Shown in pieces: positions 49,701 through 63,164 of a stretch of DNA of 64,000 bases. This DNA comes from Hyalella azteca. Lineage: Eukaryota > Arthropoda > Malacostraca > Amphipoda > Hyalellidae. Numbering within the stretch: position 1 is the first letter of the stretch; each line of letters opens with the position of its first letter. The stretch covers positions 186,001 to 250,000 of the forward strand of contig NW_025933011.1 of assembly GCF_000764305.2 (NCBI RefSeq), read 5' to 3'. Below the pieces are notes generated by a model. It worked only from the letters and a program-made list of their open reading frames with translations. It was not told the origin of the DNA and did not search any database. Position numbers and translations under genes: made by a program.

Positions 49701-52700
49701 AAAGAAATTCTAAATTTTAAAAGTGAAGCTCGAATTTCGTTCAAGCGTGATTATGTAAGGCAAATTAATAGAACAAAATTTATTTTATCGCAAAATTAAA
49801 TGGGATTATAAGACATCAATATTTGCTTGATGAATAATCATGGTAATTTTCGGCTCATTTTCTGAGTTAAATTTTTATAGTAATTTTTGAATGTATTATT
49901 ATATTCTTACTAACATTTGATCTGGCAAAATTATCCACAAACTATCAATCGATTATATTCGACATCTAGAATAGATTTGATTGTAGATATACTCTATCAT
50001 ATAGTCCTTACCAGATATATTATACGATTCCATTAAAATATTAGTGTTATGTACATTTTGTAAAATATAGAGGTTATGGAAATTGAATAGAAATCTACGA
50101 AAACTATTAAAATGTACATGAACTAATCCTGTTGCATCCTGAAGTAGAATGGATGTTGAAAATCGTGACATGGAAGTGCGTAAATAATGTTTTATTTGTT
50201 TTCACTCTGTTTTTCTCACTATCTTTTACTTTAAAATTTTTGCAGATCGAGAATTTTTTCATCATAATTTCAGAAGTCTACGGTCTTGGCAACCAGTATT
50301 TAAGTATTACCCCATTCATGTGGTTTGAAAGGGTAATAAAATTCAGGAAAAGTTTGCTAAGAAGCATTTACCCTAAAAATTTTAATTGTATTTGTCTTAA
50401 ACCCTATGGACTAGCTTAATGGACTGGAGGTCTTCAAAATGTTCTCCACTTAAGAGGTCGACTAAACGTGTATCCAGGAAAATTTCCTGGTGACAATCAC
50501 AATTAGAGGCAAAAAATATCTTGAATTTTTAAGAGATTATTTGGCGAGAAACATTTTAAAATTACAGGGGTTGCATATCTAATTCCGTATATGGCAGTAA
50601 AACTTAAAATTTCATCACAAATTTCTATTTTGCTCAAGTAACTTTTTGTATTATTGCGGATTGGAAATGAGTCATATAAATAGATAAGCTACAACACTTT
50701 TCGAACTGCTTTAAATATTTGCTTATCTAATGTAATCGTGACAGTAATAATTTGCTTCCTCTCCACGCTTTTCATTGTCTTTCCACACAGAGTCTATTCA
50801 AAGTGATCAATTCATTACATGAGCTTATAAATTCTTTTATTACGGGAGCTAAAAGGATAATTCCTCTTAAGTGACTGTTGCGGGAGGGTAGTTGAAAGGA
50901 CGAAATTAGAAGAATCTTGGCGTTTAAATATTATTGCGATCAGAACATGAATAAATTTAGACTATTCATAGATTTGCGCGCAATATGCCTCACCAAAGTT
51001 GAATAATAATAACAGTAATTATTCACGTATTGATGATGCGACAAAAATTAATTTACTAATTTTCAACATTGACCGGAAGCATCAAATGTTCGAAGTAAGC
51101 TCAAATGCGGAAGACAAATATCAGACTAATCGTTGCGCTGGTTGATGCCATCAGGCAGGGAATGACCACCAGAGGCTATTCACCAATGGCCACCAGCGAA
51201 TTAATGGCCTCTGTGACTGGTGGACCACCGGGAAGATACATAACAATTCAACAGAGTCAATTCCAGGAGCTGGTAATCTGATGCCATCCCACCCACATGA
51301 TGATCGATAATTAAAAATATACATCATAGTTACAAATTAACGCGTGAATAAATACTATGGCAAAGGAACCTTGTCCCAGTCAAGAGGCTAAAGAGCACGT
51401 TCGATAGAGCCTTACCTCTGCAAACGAATATATGTCTAAACAATTGACGAATCATGAAGTCATGGGCACTGGAGAGGCTAGAAATGTAGACAGAGGACCC
51501 GATGTCATCCGAAAGTAACACAGTTGTAATGTACCGCATGTATCAAATATTCTCCTTTACTGGCGCCAAAAAATTAAGAACAAGTAATTATTGACAGTAA
51601 GTCAATAATTAGGTTTAAGTTAATATCAATTATCATAAAAATAATTACAATTGAAAGTCATTGCTGATTATTAAAATGACGAAATGGAGGTACAAGTAAC
51701 TCTCATGGAATTAAAAATGGTGAGAGTTTAAGTGATACACAACAGAGATCAAAGAACCGCGACGAGACTATCACCCGACATAACTTTTGTTTCCGCTGTT
51801 GCCAACGCGAGGCGCGAAAACTCCAAATTCTTTGAGAAAACTCTCGAGGAAAACTCTGCAAGGTCGCTAAATATTTCTTCATACAATGAAAACGAAGTTC
51901 TCCGCTGTATATTTCCATCCAAAATTTGAAGATGACAGCGAGTATGATTTCCATCCATTCTGAACGAAATGATTTTAAGCGTCTTCCTCTTAAGGCGCCG
52001 CGTGAAGGGCCCTCAGTGCCCCTCACGAACATTCCACACTTCCCTGGCACACATCCGAGGGCCGTTGACGAGCCTAATGTCACCGTAAGAGTTCCTCTTA
52101 ATGGCCATAGTTCTAGCTGTGAATAATTGTTTAAACAGTGTACATTTTATACATATTTAGGAGATGGAAAATCAACTCTAAATTACCATTTCGTTTTTCG
52201 TTCAGTTATTTAACAGATACATGCATAGCATAACGTGCAAAGCTTTCTGTTATTTAAACCAAAGTGGAGGAGTGGCACGTCAAGGCTGTACTATAAACTC
52301 GTGATGACGGATGTGAATGGCTATTCTGTGCCCCCTGATATATTATTTCGAAGTCGTCCATAAATTCGGGGGGTGCAGAGGCAGAAAAGGCGTCCCCTGC
52401 AACTCCATAAAATAGGACCAAGGTTGAGATATATACTGTATTGGACCCAATTGCCTGAAATTATTGTGTCTCGCGCTGTGTTCCAACGTCCAATTTATGT
52501 TGAGGAATACCGTCCGCTTTTCGGTGTTCGACTGCCGTTTATTTGGTGGCCCTCGATAAGCCGGACATTATTTTAAATGAGACAGTTGTGCACCTGCAGA
52601 TGAAATACTTTGCTGGCGGCTGGTCCTATATAAATACCATGCGAGGTTCCTCGCAACAACTCACTATTGTTCGGGTCCGAGAAAATTGTTCATTCTTATT

Positions 52701-53412
52701 TTCCGGTATGTTTCCCTCTTACAAGACTTGAACTTCAATGACGGAAAACTGCCCAAAACCATGGCTGGGAAATCATTTCCCATATGGCTGGGAAAAATAA
52801 GAGTAATTTTACAAAGCGTATGCAGAAGACATGTACGCGAAAATCTAAGGACTTTGGAGAGAAGGAATATTCAAAGGAAGGAATGTTTTCGTGTGGGGTT
52901 AATTATCTGCCATTCGTTACTCAATTATGGTCAATGTTATTATGCAAGCTTACTATTCTGTATTATATCAAAGTTGAAGTTAATCTAGGATCAAATTGGA
53001 GATGAACATTTAGAACTCTACGACAAGAACGTACGAAGAAACATACTCGTACGCATTGTTTACCAACCTAACAAATTGCTCGTTAAATTCCAACCAAAAT
53101 TATCATCGAAAAATTATTTTTTAAAATATAATGCGAAATTAATATAATTATATGTCAGCAGCTAATGGATATAACCGTAAATATCTGTTGAAATTCCGCA
53201 TTCAGCGCGTGAGAGGAACAAATTAATTGATGGAGACTAATTTGTAGAGGAAACTTACTAAAATTTTCGTAGAGAAATATCTCGTTCTTGCAGATGATTT
53301 CGAAAATGCAATACACCGCATTTTGAACTTAATTAAGGGAGCAGGTCATTTTAAGTGTTGGTAAACAGGTTACAGCTCAAATTAAATAATATTTTGTTTA
53401 AGTTTACTCAAG
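43729..53412. other. Long, mostly AT-rich non-coding stretch
   Basis: No gene could be supported in nearly 10 kb. Less AT-rich, relatively open patches occur at 47720-48010, 49200-49420 and 51730-52120, but with no recognisable protein. Short repeats of ATCAATAGTTTYTA lie at 49046-49100. An imperfect CCACCAG/CTGGTGG inverted repeat lies at 51160-51225. Confidence 0.5.
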
Positions 53413-54975
53413 TTATGTAATGTTGTTGTTTATTGCGACCGTCACGCTCGCCGGGGGAGGCTCTGGTGGTGGGCGGGAGATCGGCACCGGAAGAGGGGGG
53501 AGATGGGCGAAGGCAGGGAGGGTGGCCAGGAAAGCCGCTGCCTCCACGGGGTTGTCCCACAGTGAGGAAACGCTGAGAGACGTGGGGAAGGCGGGGCTGA
53601 CGAAGAGATGCTGGACCGACTGGAGGGGATCCCCGCACTCCGGGCAGGCGGAGCTAGGGGAGCGTCCGATCCTGGCGGAATAGGACGCCAGGGAGCTGCA
53701 GTATCCCGAGCGGAGATGAATTATCTGCAGGCTGGCAACTGCTGTGCGTGAGGCAACAGGGTACCAGATGGGGGCCGCGTAGTTGAGGATTGGGCGCGTG
53801 ATGGCTCGGTAGGTGGCAATAATGTCCTCATTGGAGAAGCCCCAGTTGGTACCAGCTAGGGCTTTTAGGATGGGAAGAGAGCCCGTCGCTTTCGTGGCGA
53901 TGGCTCTTGCATGGGGGGAGAATGTGAAGTGCGTATCCCAGGTGACGCCCAGGATTTTAGGGGTTTTATCCAGGGGGATGACGCCGTTGCAGATAATGGC
54001 AGCAGGGTGGAATCAAGATTGGTGGGTGTCTGGTGTGAATAGCGTGACCAAGGATTTGCCAGGGGCCACGCTCAGTTTCTTGGCCGCCGACCAACGTTCC
54101 GAAGGAGCGCAGCGAGCTCAGCCTCAGCAGCGTCGAGCCTCGGGGACGACACAAAGATGATCAGATCGTCCGCATATGAGGCAATGTTGGGGGTCGGAAC
54201 TGGGATATCGGAGATGAAGTGGTTAAAGAGGGCCGGCGAGATGACCGAGCCCTGGGGCACTCCGGAGTGAACAGCCCTGAAAGGCGACTGTGTTCTGAGA
54301 TAGAGGCAGGACGCCAGCCTACCTCTAAGGTAGCAGCAGCACAGCCATCAGACCAGGTTATGATGTAGGTCCGAGGCCGCGATCATGCTCAGAAGGAGGG
54401 GGTGGTCGACGAGGTCGAAGGCCTTCGAGAGGTCGACGGCAGCGGCGATTGTGCGGGCTGGAGGGCGCCGGGAGTTGAAACCCGTCGCGATCTGGTGTGC
54501 GAGCGGAAGGAGGGCGGTGACAGTGGAATGTCCCGGCTTGAAACCGTGTTGCGAGGGGACGGTGGTGAGAGATCCCAAGATGTATGGTAGAACCAGGCGC
54601 TCAAGAATCTTGGCAGCCGGGCAGAGGAGGGAGATAGGGCGGTATGAGGAGCCCTGGTTTCCGGGTTTGCCCGGTTTGAGAATTGGAATAATTATTGAAT
54701 TTTTCCAAATGGATGGGATTGAGGCTGTGGAAACAGAGATGTTGAAAATTTGAGTGAGGAACTGGAGGCCACGCGGGCCGAGGTGCTTTAGATGAAGCAC
54801 CGTGAAGCCATCAGGACCCGAGCGGAAGAGTTGTTGGCAGCTGCAATGGCAAGCTTCATCATGTCTGGGGTAAAAGGGGAGAAGTCCCTGTCGCGGGGAT
54901 GTTGAGCTCGTATTCGACGAATGAGGCGGCGGGAAAACGAGGCAGTTATGTAATCGAGGCAGTATTTTCGTTGAA
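53413..54975 (-). mobile_element. 5'-truncated non-LTR retrotransposon (Jockey/CR1-like LINE)
   Basis: The minus strand carries the reverse transcriptase and C-terminal region of a LINE ORF2, with the endonuclease half missing. The 5' edge near 54975 is where recognisable protein similarity fades. The coding end is a TAA at 53413-53415, with no clear poly-A tail beyond it. The segment is markedly richer in GC and CpG than the surrounding DNA. That is typical of a transposon with its own codon use and explains the many open shadow frames on the plus strand. No target duplication was identified. Placing it in the Jockey/CR1 group rests on motif recognition and is not certain. Confidence 0.85.
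53413..54975 (-). pseudogene. Broken LINE ORF2: reverse transcriptase and C-terminal domain
   Basis: ORF2 copies the element's RNA into DNA at a nicked target. Reading down the minus strand: FTPDMMKLAI (about 54880), then a frameshift near 54800. Next come RT blocks WKNSIIIPILKPGKP, YRPISLL, QHGFKPGHST and the first catalytic Asp in VDLSKAFD (Asp at 54432-54434). A TGA then replaces a sense codon at 54348-54350, and the same frame continues through GVPQGSVISPALF to the catalytic Tyr-Ala-Asp-Asp at 54165-54176. A second frameshift lies near 54110 and a second TGA at 54013-54015. The C-terminus has the Jockey-type CPECG-x-PLQSVQHLF motif, whose final Cys is replaced by Ser. The gene is clearly dead. 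Confidence 0.85.
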
Positions 54976-55939
54976 TGGAAAACTTTACCAACAGTGAATG
55001 TCCTAGGAATAATTCATTTTGGTGCGCCAAAATTAAGTGTACGCTCTGTTTTGCATTCTTTTTCGAAGTGGTTAATTCTTATAAATTATTTTCTTTTAAC
55101 TTTTCATCACCTTCCATTCAATTGTAAATGAAATATCTTGTAGAAACACTGCATTCCTTTTTGATAGTAAATGAAGCATTCAATACATACTGAAAAATGA
55201 GGATGCCCAGATGTCAAACTTACATTTCCTCCGTTAGGATTTAAAAAAAGGCAAAATGTATTTAATAACTTCTATCTATGTCGTTCGTGCTAATTGCATT
55301 ACTATTTCCCAAAATTTCGCATATAAAAAACCGAATTCTGCATTTTTATGCATCCTGATTTGCAATACAATACTTTAGCTTACAGCAACACCATGTTTTT
55401 CAGATTTAGAATGTTCCTCAATTAAGCTTTTGTAGGCGCGATATTGAAAACGCGTTTCGTAACTTGAAACGACAGAATCTGCAAATTATTGCACAAGTCT
55501 AAAAAGGAAAGAATGTTAAGAAACCAATCGGCAGGAAATTTTCGGAAAGCCAAGCGTTCGAGAGGCTCATTAGTTTTTAGTCGAGTGCAGCCTAAAGGCT
55601 GAAGCTGAAAAGAATCGCGCTGGTGAAAGCAAGTTTATCTCCTTTTATGTCAGTGTATTTGCATGCCCCAGCGGCCTATAATTGCCGCTCATTGCATCAA
55701 TTGTTTTATTTGTTTAAAGTAATGGATATTGGATGGTGTATCCTCAAACAATATAATTGTACTCGTTGTGCTGAATCATGCTTAGTCTCGTTCCTGTCAA
55801 AGTAAGATGTCAAAAGTTGCTTATTTGAAATTTGATGGTTGGATTTGCATTAGTATTGCCACTTGCTGCAATTTTATTGTAGACGATAGTTTTCTGTGAC
55901 TATGATTATGATTATCATCATTATGATTATAATAATCAT

Positions 55940-55967
55940 CCAGATTATGATTTTCATCATAATCTGG
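55940..55967. repeat. 11 bp perfect hairpin
   Basis: CCAGATTATGA, loop TTTTCA, TCATAATCTGG. It lies in a run of ATTATGATTATCATC words from about 55898 that can pair with themselves in several registers. Confidence 0.7.
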
Positions 55968-56671
55968 AACAGAATCACGATTGCTATCTTTCAAAGTTTA
56001 AAAGTTGTTACAAAAAATCCAATATTCTTTTAATTTCAATTGAAGAATCATCTCTACAATGCAGTTTACAGGGTGATCTCGTTTTAGCCTAATATGAATG
56101 GGTCAGATCCACAAATAGACAAAATAAATTTGTGTTCACTCTTTTTCTGAATAGGCTAAGCTATGGAATTTTCATTAATGCAAGAAACTATTTCAAAATG
56201 CGCCAGACTCATGATATTATCTCAATTAAAACACACTTCTTCTGTCAACAAATATAACGCTTACTACCTACTGCAGAAACACTTCTTCATTGATTAATTA
56301 TGGTATCAAAATTTCGTATTATGCCTCTCTACGAAATGATCTTAGAGCAAACAGTTAATCAACTCTTGATTAGAAATCCCTTCTTACTACTTACTACTAA
56401 TATCCTGCGTCACCCACTGACAGTAATTATCAACAGGAAGACACATGAGAACTCGGCAAATCTGAAACTTTTTGTTCGGACTGAGGAGGTGAAGAAATAC
56501 CACTGATAGCAACGTAAACGAATATACTGAAATCATGTTGGACGAAATTAACGGTTCCTGAAAAACTGAGGGTGTGTTTTTCATTGCATTATTTTGAAAA
56601 CTTTCATCAGTGAGCCATCGAAGGGATTAATACTATGTAGCCGTCTAAGTCGATGTCGAAAGCAGCAGAGA

Positions 56672-56707
56672 ATATAATAATAATAATAATAATGATAATA
56701 ATAATAA

Positions 56708-56765
<58 letters not shown>

Positions 56766-56779
56766 AATAATAAAATAAT
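56672..56779. repeat. (AAT)n trinucleotide microsatellite
   Basis: About 35 AAT units over 108 bp, interrupted by GAT and AAAAT variants. Confidence 0.95.
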
Positions 56780-59084
56780 CAGAATATCATTTACCAGAGA
56801 ATGGGATACCTACATTTCCCATGAGATAACTTCGATACCATCGACTCCATAGCACCGATTTGTATTTTTCTGTCAAGCGGTATATTTCTGATGAATTATT
56901 AGGAAGTGTTGCATTTGGTGTCTGCGTGCAAAGGCTATGACTTTGGCGATATGAGGCCGAGATGTGGCAATAAACCGTTTGCCGGCGGATGATAATTGTT
57001 AGGCCCCAAAGTTTTAGAACAACAGGATTCAATGGCAATACAACGCGTTCAGAAGTGGCAATGTGGCAAGCCGAGGAGGATTGAACCATCAGGCCTGCGT
57101 TTCTCAGCTGCGAATTGCGGCTGAGATCGAGGACTGCATCGGAGTGAACAAGTCTTGTATCTACAACCGTCACCGCTACAACCGGATCATCAGTTTAATT
57201 TTCGCAGTTTAATTTTTTTGTAAATGAAGCATTTATAAATAGTATGAATGATGAACTACCTGCTCGTATGAATATTGTATGCAGCTATTCATTTTGTCAA
57301 CACCAATTTTACAATTTGTATTGTGAATGAAAAGAATGTGAATATATGCATGAGTAAAATACGCTGATACTCTGAAAAACTTGCTTCACCCCCGAAAAAC
57401 TTTCACTTTCGTGGTGAATTTAATTGTTGCAGTCTGCCTCCACCATACGAAATGGAACCAATTGGAACCAATGGAACCAAACAGCCAATTATTATGCTTT
57501 GACCGAAATCACCAGCTTCGGCAAGACCAACTGAAGTGGTCCTTGCTCTTACGAGGTACGAAGGACTCGGTGTGTCTCCGTAAAGAGAGGTGTGATCCGT
57601 TGACCGCAGTGTTCATAATTCCCGGTATTTTGGACCATGCATTATAAAGTTTGCAGGAAATACTGTGGGGGTCATTGGAGGAAGTTAGGTAAACCTGGAT
57701 ATTGTTTAATCATGTTTCTAAGTGATATTTCAACTACCTTACCAACCACCTAGGCCAGATTAAGCTTAAGCTGTGTTGTCACTCAAACTATTTAAATTTT
57801 ATGTAAAGCACTATTTGTAGTTCTCTATATGAATGAATGTTCATGATGTGAGGTTATACCAGTTCCAGATAATTATATTTCATATAATTTACAAAAATTC
57901 AATTTAGCCACATTACAAATTTGTCATTATATAGTGATTTCGAGAATTTATTTTTCTATGACTATACCTTTTACCCCTAAAATAACGTACGTAGTACCTG
58001 AAAAATCTGGTTTAGCTCTGTCATGACGACAGTAAATTCACTGCTACTTATAATACATAAGAGGTTAAAACATAAGTGATGAGAAATAAAAAGTTAATTT
58101 TAACGCCAATAAAACTAATTTAGCTTTATTGATTATTCGGACTTGGCACGAATGCACGGAAAATATGACTTATTGATTCGCACCTTCAGTAGGTTTTCAC
58201 ACGACATCAGCTGGTTGAACACTGCTGGCAACGAATTCTTCCTCGCGTAGACTATTTCACTTCTCAGAGCATATCCCGAGTCGTATGTTTAAGAATTTTC
58301 ATCAGGTAATTATGATGATTAGTTTAAATTATTCACTCAATAAATTTACCGGCCACTTCTGATCATTGATTGACCTCTTCTATACTCATGTTAAATTCGA
58401 TGCAAGCCTGTCCGGGCCACTTTGTAACTGCGGTGTTGGCGCTGGACGTCCTAGGCCGCGGCAAATGTTTACAAGGATCAGCTAGAGGGAGTTCAGCGCG
58501 AGAGATTTACGGCTTACGCTTACAACTCATGGATTAGCACCTCAAGTGGTACGCCAGAGGTGCGACCTATAAGGCCGGGTCCTGTCGAAGAACTTGTTTC
58601 AAATGCTGTTCTTCATGGTCTTCCTAAAATTAATGTGCATTCAGTAATGTGGGGTCAATTACAGCAATAAACCTCGTGGACCATCTTGGGTCCTAAATCA
58701 AATATAGTCTTTAGTTCTCTTTCGCATTTTGCTTCTCTCTTTGCTTTCGCTCGTCTATACAACCGAATTTCCTCTTCACGCACAGTCATCGCGTCACAGT
58801 CGTTATCATTATCAGTTAATCCCTCATGACGGCCATGATGTACAGTATTCATACAAACTTACATGGTATTGAAGCAGCTGCACCATGATTATAATCACAA
58901 ACCCGGCGGGTGTTATCCACAGGTCAGGAAATATTGAGCACTCTTTGAATTATATATGTTGTCGGGGAGGAAGCCATGACTAGCGTACCCATTGTTTGGG
59001 TTAGGGTGGTGTATAATTTACCAGCATCATGCGATTACGTTCCTTGTATTGGCGATACACAATTTAAAATTCCAGTTGATCTAT

Positions 59085-59240
59085 CTAAAAAAATATAACT
59101 TAGTACCCACAGCAGTGAGTGACAGAGAGCGCATTTTCTCGTCGACGAAAACTTGAGGTCACGGACAGACGGACGGACAGACAGACGGACATGGCGAGCA
59201 CAATAGTGAATTTTTTCCATAAATGAGAAAATGCGCTAAA
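59085..59240 (-). mobile_element. Interspersed repeat copy 3 (AGCGCATTTTCTC family)
   Basis: AGCGCATTTTCTC lies at 59128-59140 and its inverse at 59225-59237. The left extension CAGCAGTGAGTGACAGAG and the AAAAAAATATAACT tail match copy 1, as does the core TCGACGAAAACTTGAGGTCA. The GACA/GACG tract is shorter than in copy 1. Confidence 0.8.
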
Positions 59241-62200
59241 AAGCCGATTTGTTTATGGCGGTGTCCGGTTAAAATGGGTAGCCAAAACCAAATCACGTTG
59301 TCTTATAGTTTATTATGAACAAAGCAATGTTACAGCAATCAAGTAGAGGCAAATATACTACAGGGACCAGCACGCAGTCAATGGATAAAAAAAATCGAGA
59401 TTACCATTTGATGAGAGGGAACGTCTTCAAATTTTACAACATTTTTTTTAGAAAGAAGTACATTAATATTTTCTCAGCCGTCTAATAAATTAAGATGTTG
59501 GCCGCTCATTTCTTGAAAAAAGTTATTTTATACAATATTTGCATTATTTTTTTTAGAAATTTCAAAACAGCGTAGAATCTATTGTTAGATTCCCTGATTT
59601 TCCGGAAATTACTGAATTGCCAAGTCCCCAACACACATCTTCATCTTTGATACAAGTGGAGTCTATGTACAGAAGTCTTTTGAGGTCGATTATTGATAGG
59701 GTATAAAACATATACTATGCTAAATTACAACTACTGCAGAACTGACATATGAAACCTGAGTGATAATTTTAAATAAATATTTTTGGTCTCTCATCGCTTC
59801 AAGTTGAAAGTCGATACATCGAAATCGTTCAAGTGACTCCTTCAAAACATCTATATACATGATTGAAAATAATTTCGCAGCTCATTTGATATAATGATGT
59901 AGATATTTACAATATAATTTGTAGCTAATCTCAGGGATTTGTACATGTGGGGTTAATTCAGATCCAATGATAATGGAATACCTTTAAAATACAGTTGTTT
60001 TCTCATATTTACAATTTTTCATTGATACAAATCGATCTGACTATGTCGATAATTCGATAATTTAAAAATTGTCGATAATACGATAATTCAAAAATTGTCG
60101 ATAATTCATTTCCTCGTTCCTCAAAACTAGACCCGACTGCGCTTGAGTCGTGGTGTACGGGAACAGTCATGTACGCGCAGGACTTATTAATTGTTCATAG
60201 TCAATTCCTGAAAGATTACGTTAGTACATAAATGTACGGGGATAAGCTGGAGACAATTCAAAATAGCCTTTCGGGTGTGCGTATTGAATGAACCTTTGAT
60301 TATTTTTCGTGAGATAACACAATACGATATGAAAAAAAATTATGAAATTATCCTCAATTTAGATTTATTCAGGTCTACTGGTACTGAGTCAATGATCGAC
60401 ATTACCTCTCACGGTTCAAGAACAAAATGAGACATCATTCAGTATATCGATAATATTCCACAAAGTCTTAATGTTGCTGATCATCACCTTACAGTGCGCT
60501 GTTTTCTGCCCAATAATGGTGGCTTAGTTGTTATCGCAGAATTCCATTCCAAACCTTGATGAATAAATTTTTGTTGCAAAATGTATTTCTTGCGTAATAA
60601 ATTCAAAAAATCGTCTAATTTATCCACTAGTACTGTTATGAATATTATGAGTACTCATACTTCACTTATGACCGATCTTATTCTTACCATGTATGACGCT
60701 TGCCCGATGAAAGGTTAACCATTACGTGTTAACATTAACCATTGCGTAGTTACGATGGTGCTCATTATTGAGGTAAAGTTTCTCTGCTTAACGAAGCCTA
60801 CGCGGCAGTCTGGCCTACGGTTGATTATGAGTGTTCCTATGCCGACATTTGCTCCTGCACTGTTAATCAAGTGAGAGCTGCCGCACAACAGATGTAATCT
60901 CAAGCTTCGCTCCCAACGAGCGGTGGCACAGCGTCGGGCACTCCCTTGTGCAGTGTCGGAGGACCAACGAGTGATTCAAATGAGTACATAAACTAAATGT
61001 GTTTTAAAGTGAGAACTGATGTACGAACGCATTAAGAACGTGTAAAGTGAGAGTTTGTTAGTTCATACGTTGCCATCACTAGTCTCATTATAATTGTAAT
61101 TGTTCCTACTGAGTGATTATTTACCGTGGTCAAACGTTGCGCCAATTAGTAGTAAATAGTAATTTATTTTCAAACGTTACGCCATCGTCTCCTTCGACTC
61201 CCATCACGTTCCTTCTTCGTGATGCTAAGTAAAGCATCGGGTCAGGTGTCTATGTTGCTGCATGAGAAGGCTGTGGCTTGTGAGGCTGATCGTTATCAAG
61301 ATATGCCAAAAGAGAGGGAAAAATTAAAGAGTTAGCGAATGTCTTTGCTTACTCTAGCTAAATGCCTTGTCCCCCGCACAAATTGTGTTGTGTTTGTGCT
61401 GGAAATTAAAGTTGCTAAAGAAGCAGGTTCTAAGTTTCCCGTTATTATGATCTGGAGAAAGAAAATTAGAGAAAAACAAACAAGAATACACTCAGAACAA
61501 TGCGAAACATTGTCCTAATGGTGATGCGCCATTAGCGCTGTTGTGAGACACCCAGACCCAGCTTCGCCCGACAAAAGGACATATCGGTGCAACATCCGCT
61601 GTCTGCTCATGCTGTGAGTTGGAAAGTGTGTTTGACAATACAGTATGTGCCAATTGACAATATGTGCATTGTGTGTGTGCCAATAGTGAAACAATGTTTG
61701 ATGGACAATATAACCTAGTCACTTTGCTGAGTGTAATCGTAGAACCATTTGAGTTTTCGATATCTATGTATGTGTATTCACACACATCGGAAAATAAGAC
61801 TCATTGGAATTAACTCTTAAGGAATGGGCAATTGGCCTTCATCCGAACAAATTAAATTGCAATTACTCGAGGACGTGTAAGACCAATATGATGTAGGTTC
61901 TAATTCGGTAGGAAAAAACACATAAAGTTCCTTGTTAATGGGGATTCACCGTTAATTTTTAACATGCTCACAATTATTATTCTTGCACCATATTGATCAG
62001 TGAGTAAAAATAGAAATACATTTTTTTAAGATCAATAACTCGGTCAGCCCGATGCTTATATGCTAGGTATTTGCATATCACTTCTCTTGCAACAACGTTT
62101 TATCGAAATCTTCACCTGAAATTCGATTGAAAATAGGCTTCAAAAATTCCTATCTATATTTTAATTATGATCAACGATATAAGCTTTAACAGTTTTCCCA

Positions 62201-63164
62201 TCAGATCCTTGGCGAAATAAATAAGTGCCAACATCATTTGTTTTATTGTAGTGCGTAAATTATTTTCGAAAGAAAATCATTCCAGCTGTGCAGACAGGTA
62301 CGATTTTGTACATTAGACAATTACTTAACAATGGTGCACATCAGGTGATAATAACTTTGATGCACTTAGAATCAGCCACTCTTTCTTCAAAAAGCCAAAT
62401 CTCGAAATAATGTGCAAAAATTTAAAAAGCAAATTTTGGTTTAAAATTTCATAGGTGATCAAATCTTCATTTGATTGATGAAATAACGTACAGGCAGAAT
62501 AAATACTCAGGTCTTAGTCCTCCTGGGGCGGGGAAATACCATATCCACCAAGACGAAACCTCGTTTCCAAGAGTCCGTCGTTTTCTGCAGAATTCGTCCT
62601 TGTGCAATGCTCTCTATACGCATTACGCAGTCCCATTTAGCTCGTTTATAAAAGTGCTAAAAAAACGGCGAGGTGTCGCTTCGCGAGGACTCTCACTCCC
62701 CGAATTTGAGGAGCCGTTGATGAGCCGCCAGGAAAAAAAGAAGTGACAAAAGCGTTTTGCAGGAAGAACTTCTGTAGTTCGCCTGGCCGCCATGTTGGAT
62801 AGCCGCCGGCTGTTCTGTAACAGAAAATTAGAGAAATATGTTAAAAATACAGGTGTGTAAGATGAAATATAAATTGAAAATTATTTTATGCATCAGTAAC
62901 TAATGTAGCCTCAACCAATCCATTTGTTTCACAAACGAGCATTGTGAAATTCTTGTATCTGAATTTACAGAATTCATTCAATGTAGGTGGAAAATGGTAG
63001 CGATCAAAGTTTAACATTAATTGTGATCTCTTCCTCCAAAATGGTTTATAATAATTCTACCCTACCTAATGTACTTTCCACCTACGATTAGAAAAACCTC
63101 GATAAGCCTAGCTTGCACCGCATTCGCCGAGTCAGAACAATATGTGTGCTTCGTATAAACAGAC
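59241..63164. other. AT-rich non-coding stretch
   Basis: No gene could be supported. Open frames remain under 98 codons and have no recognised motif (for example 61492-61785, minus; 62471-62746, plus). Confidence 0.5.
60044..60110. repeat. 26 bp tandem repeat, 2.5 units
   Basis: TGTCGATAATTCGATAATTT plus AAAAAT at 60044-60069 is repeated at 60070-60095 with two changes, then partially at 60096. Confidence 0.85.

Larger units (their letters stand above)
54976..59084. other. Non-coding stretch
   Basis: No gene is supported. A minus-strand frame of 128 codons (56787-57173) begins with GTG and shows no motif. GGAACCAA-type words are repeated three times at 57453-57480. A GC-richer patch at 58430-58590 is unexplained. 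Confidence 0.5.

Noticed and set aside
53420..54753. Plus-strand frames of 87-122 codons rich in Gly and Arg
   Set aside because: They are antisense shadows of the GC-rich LINE reverse transcriptase on the minus strand.
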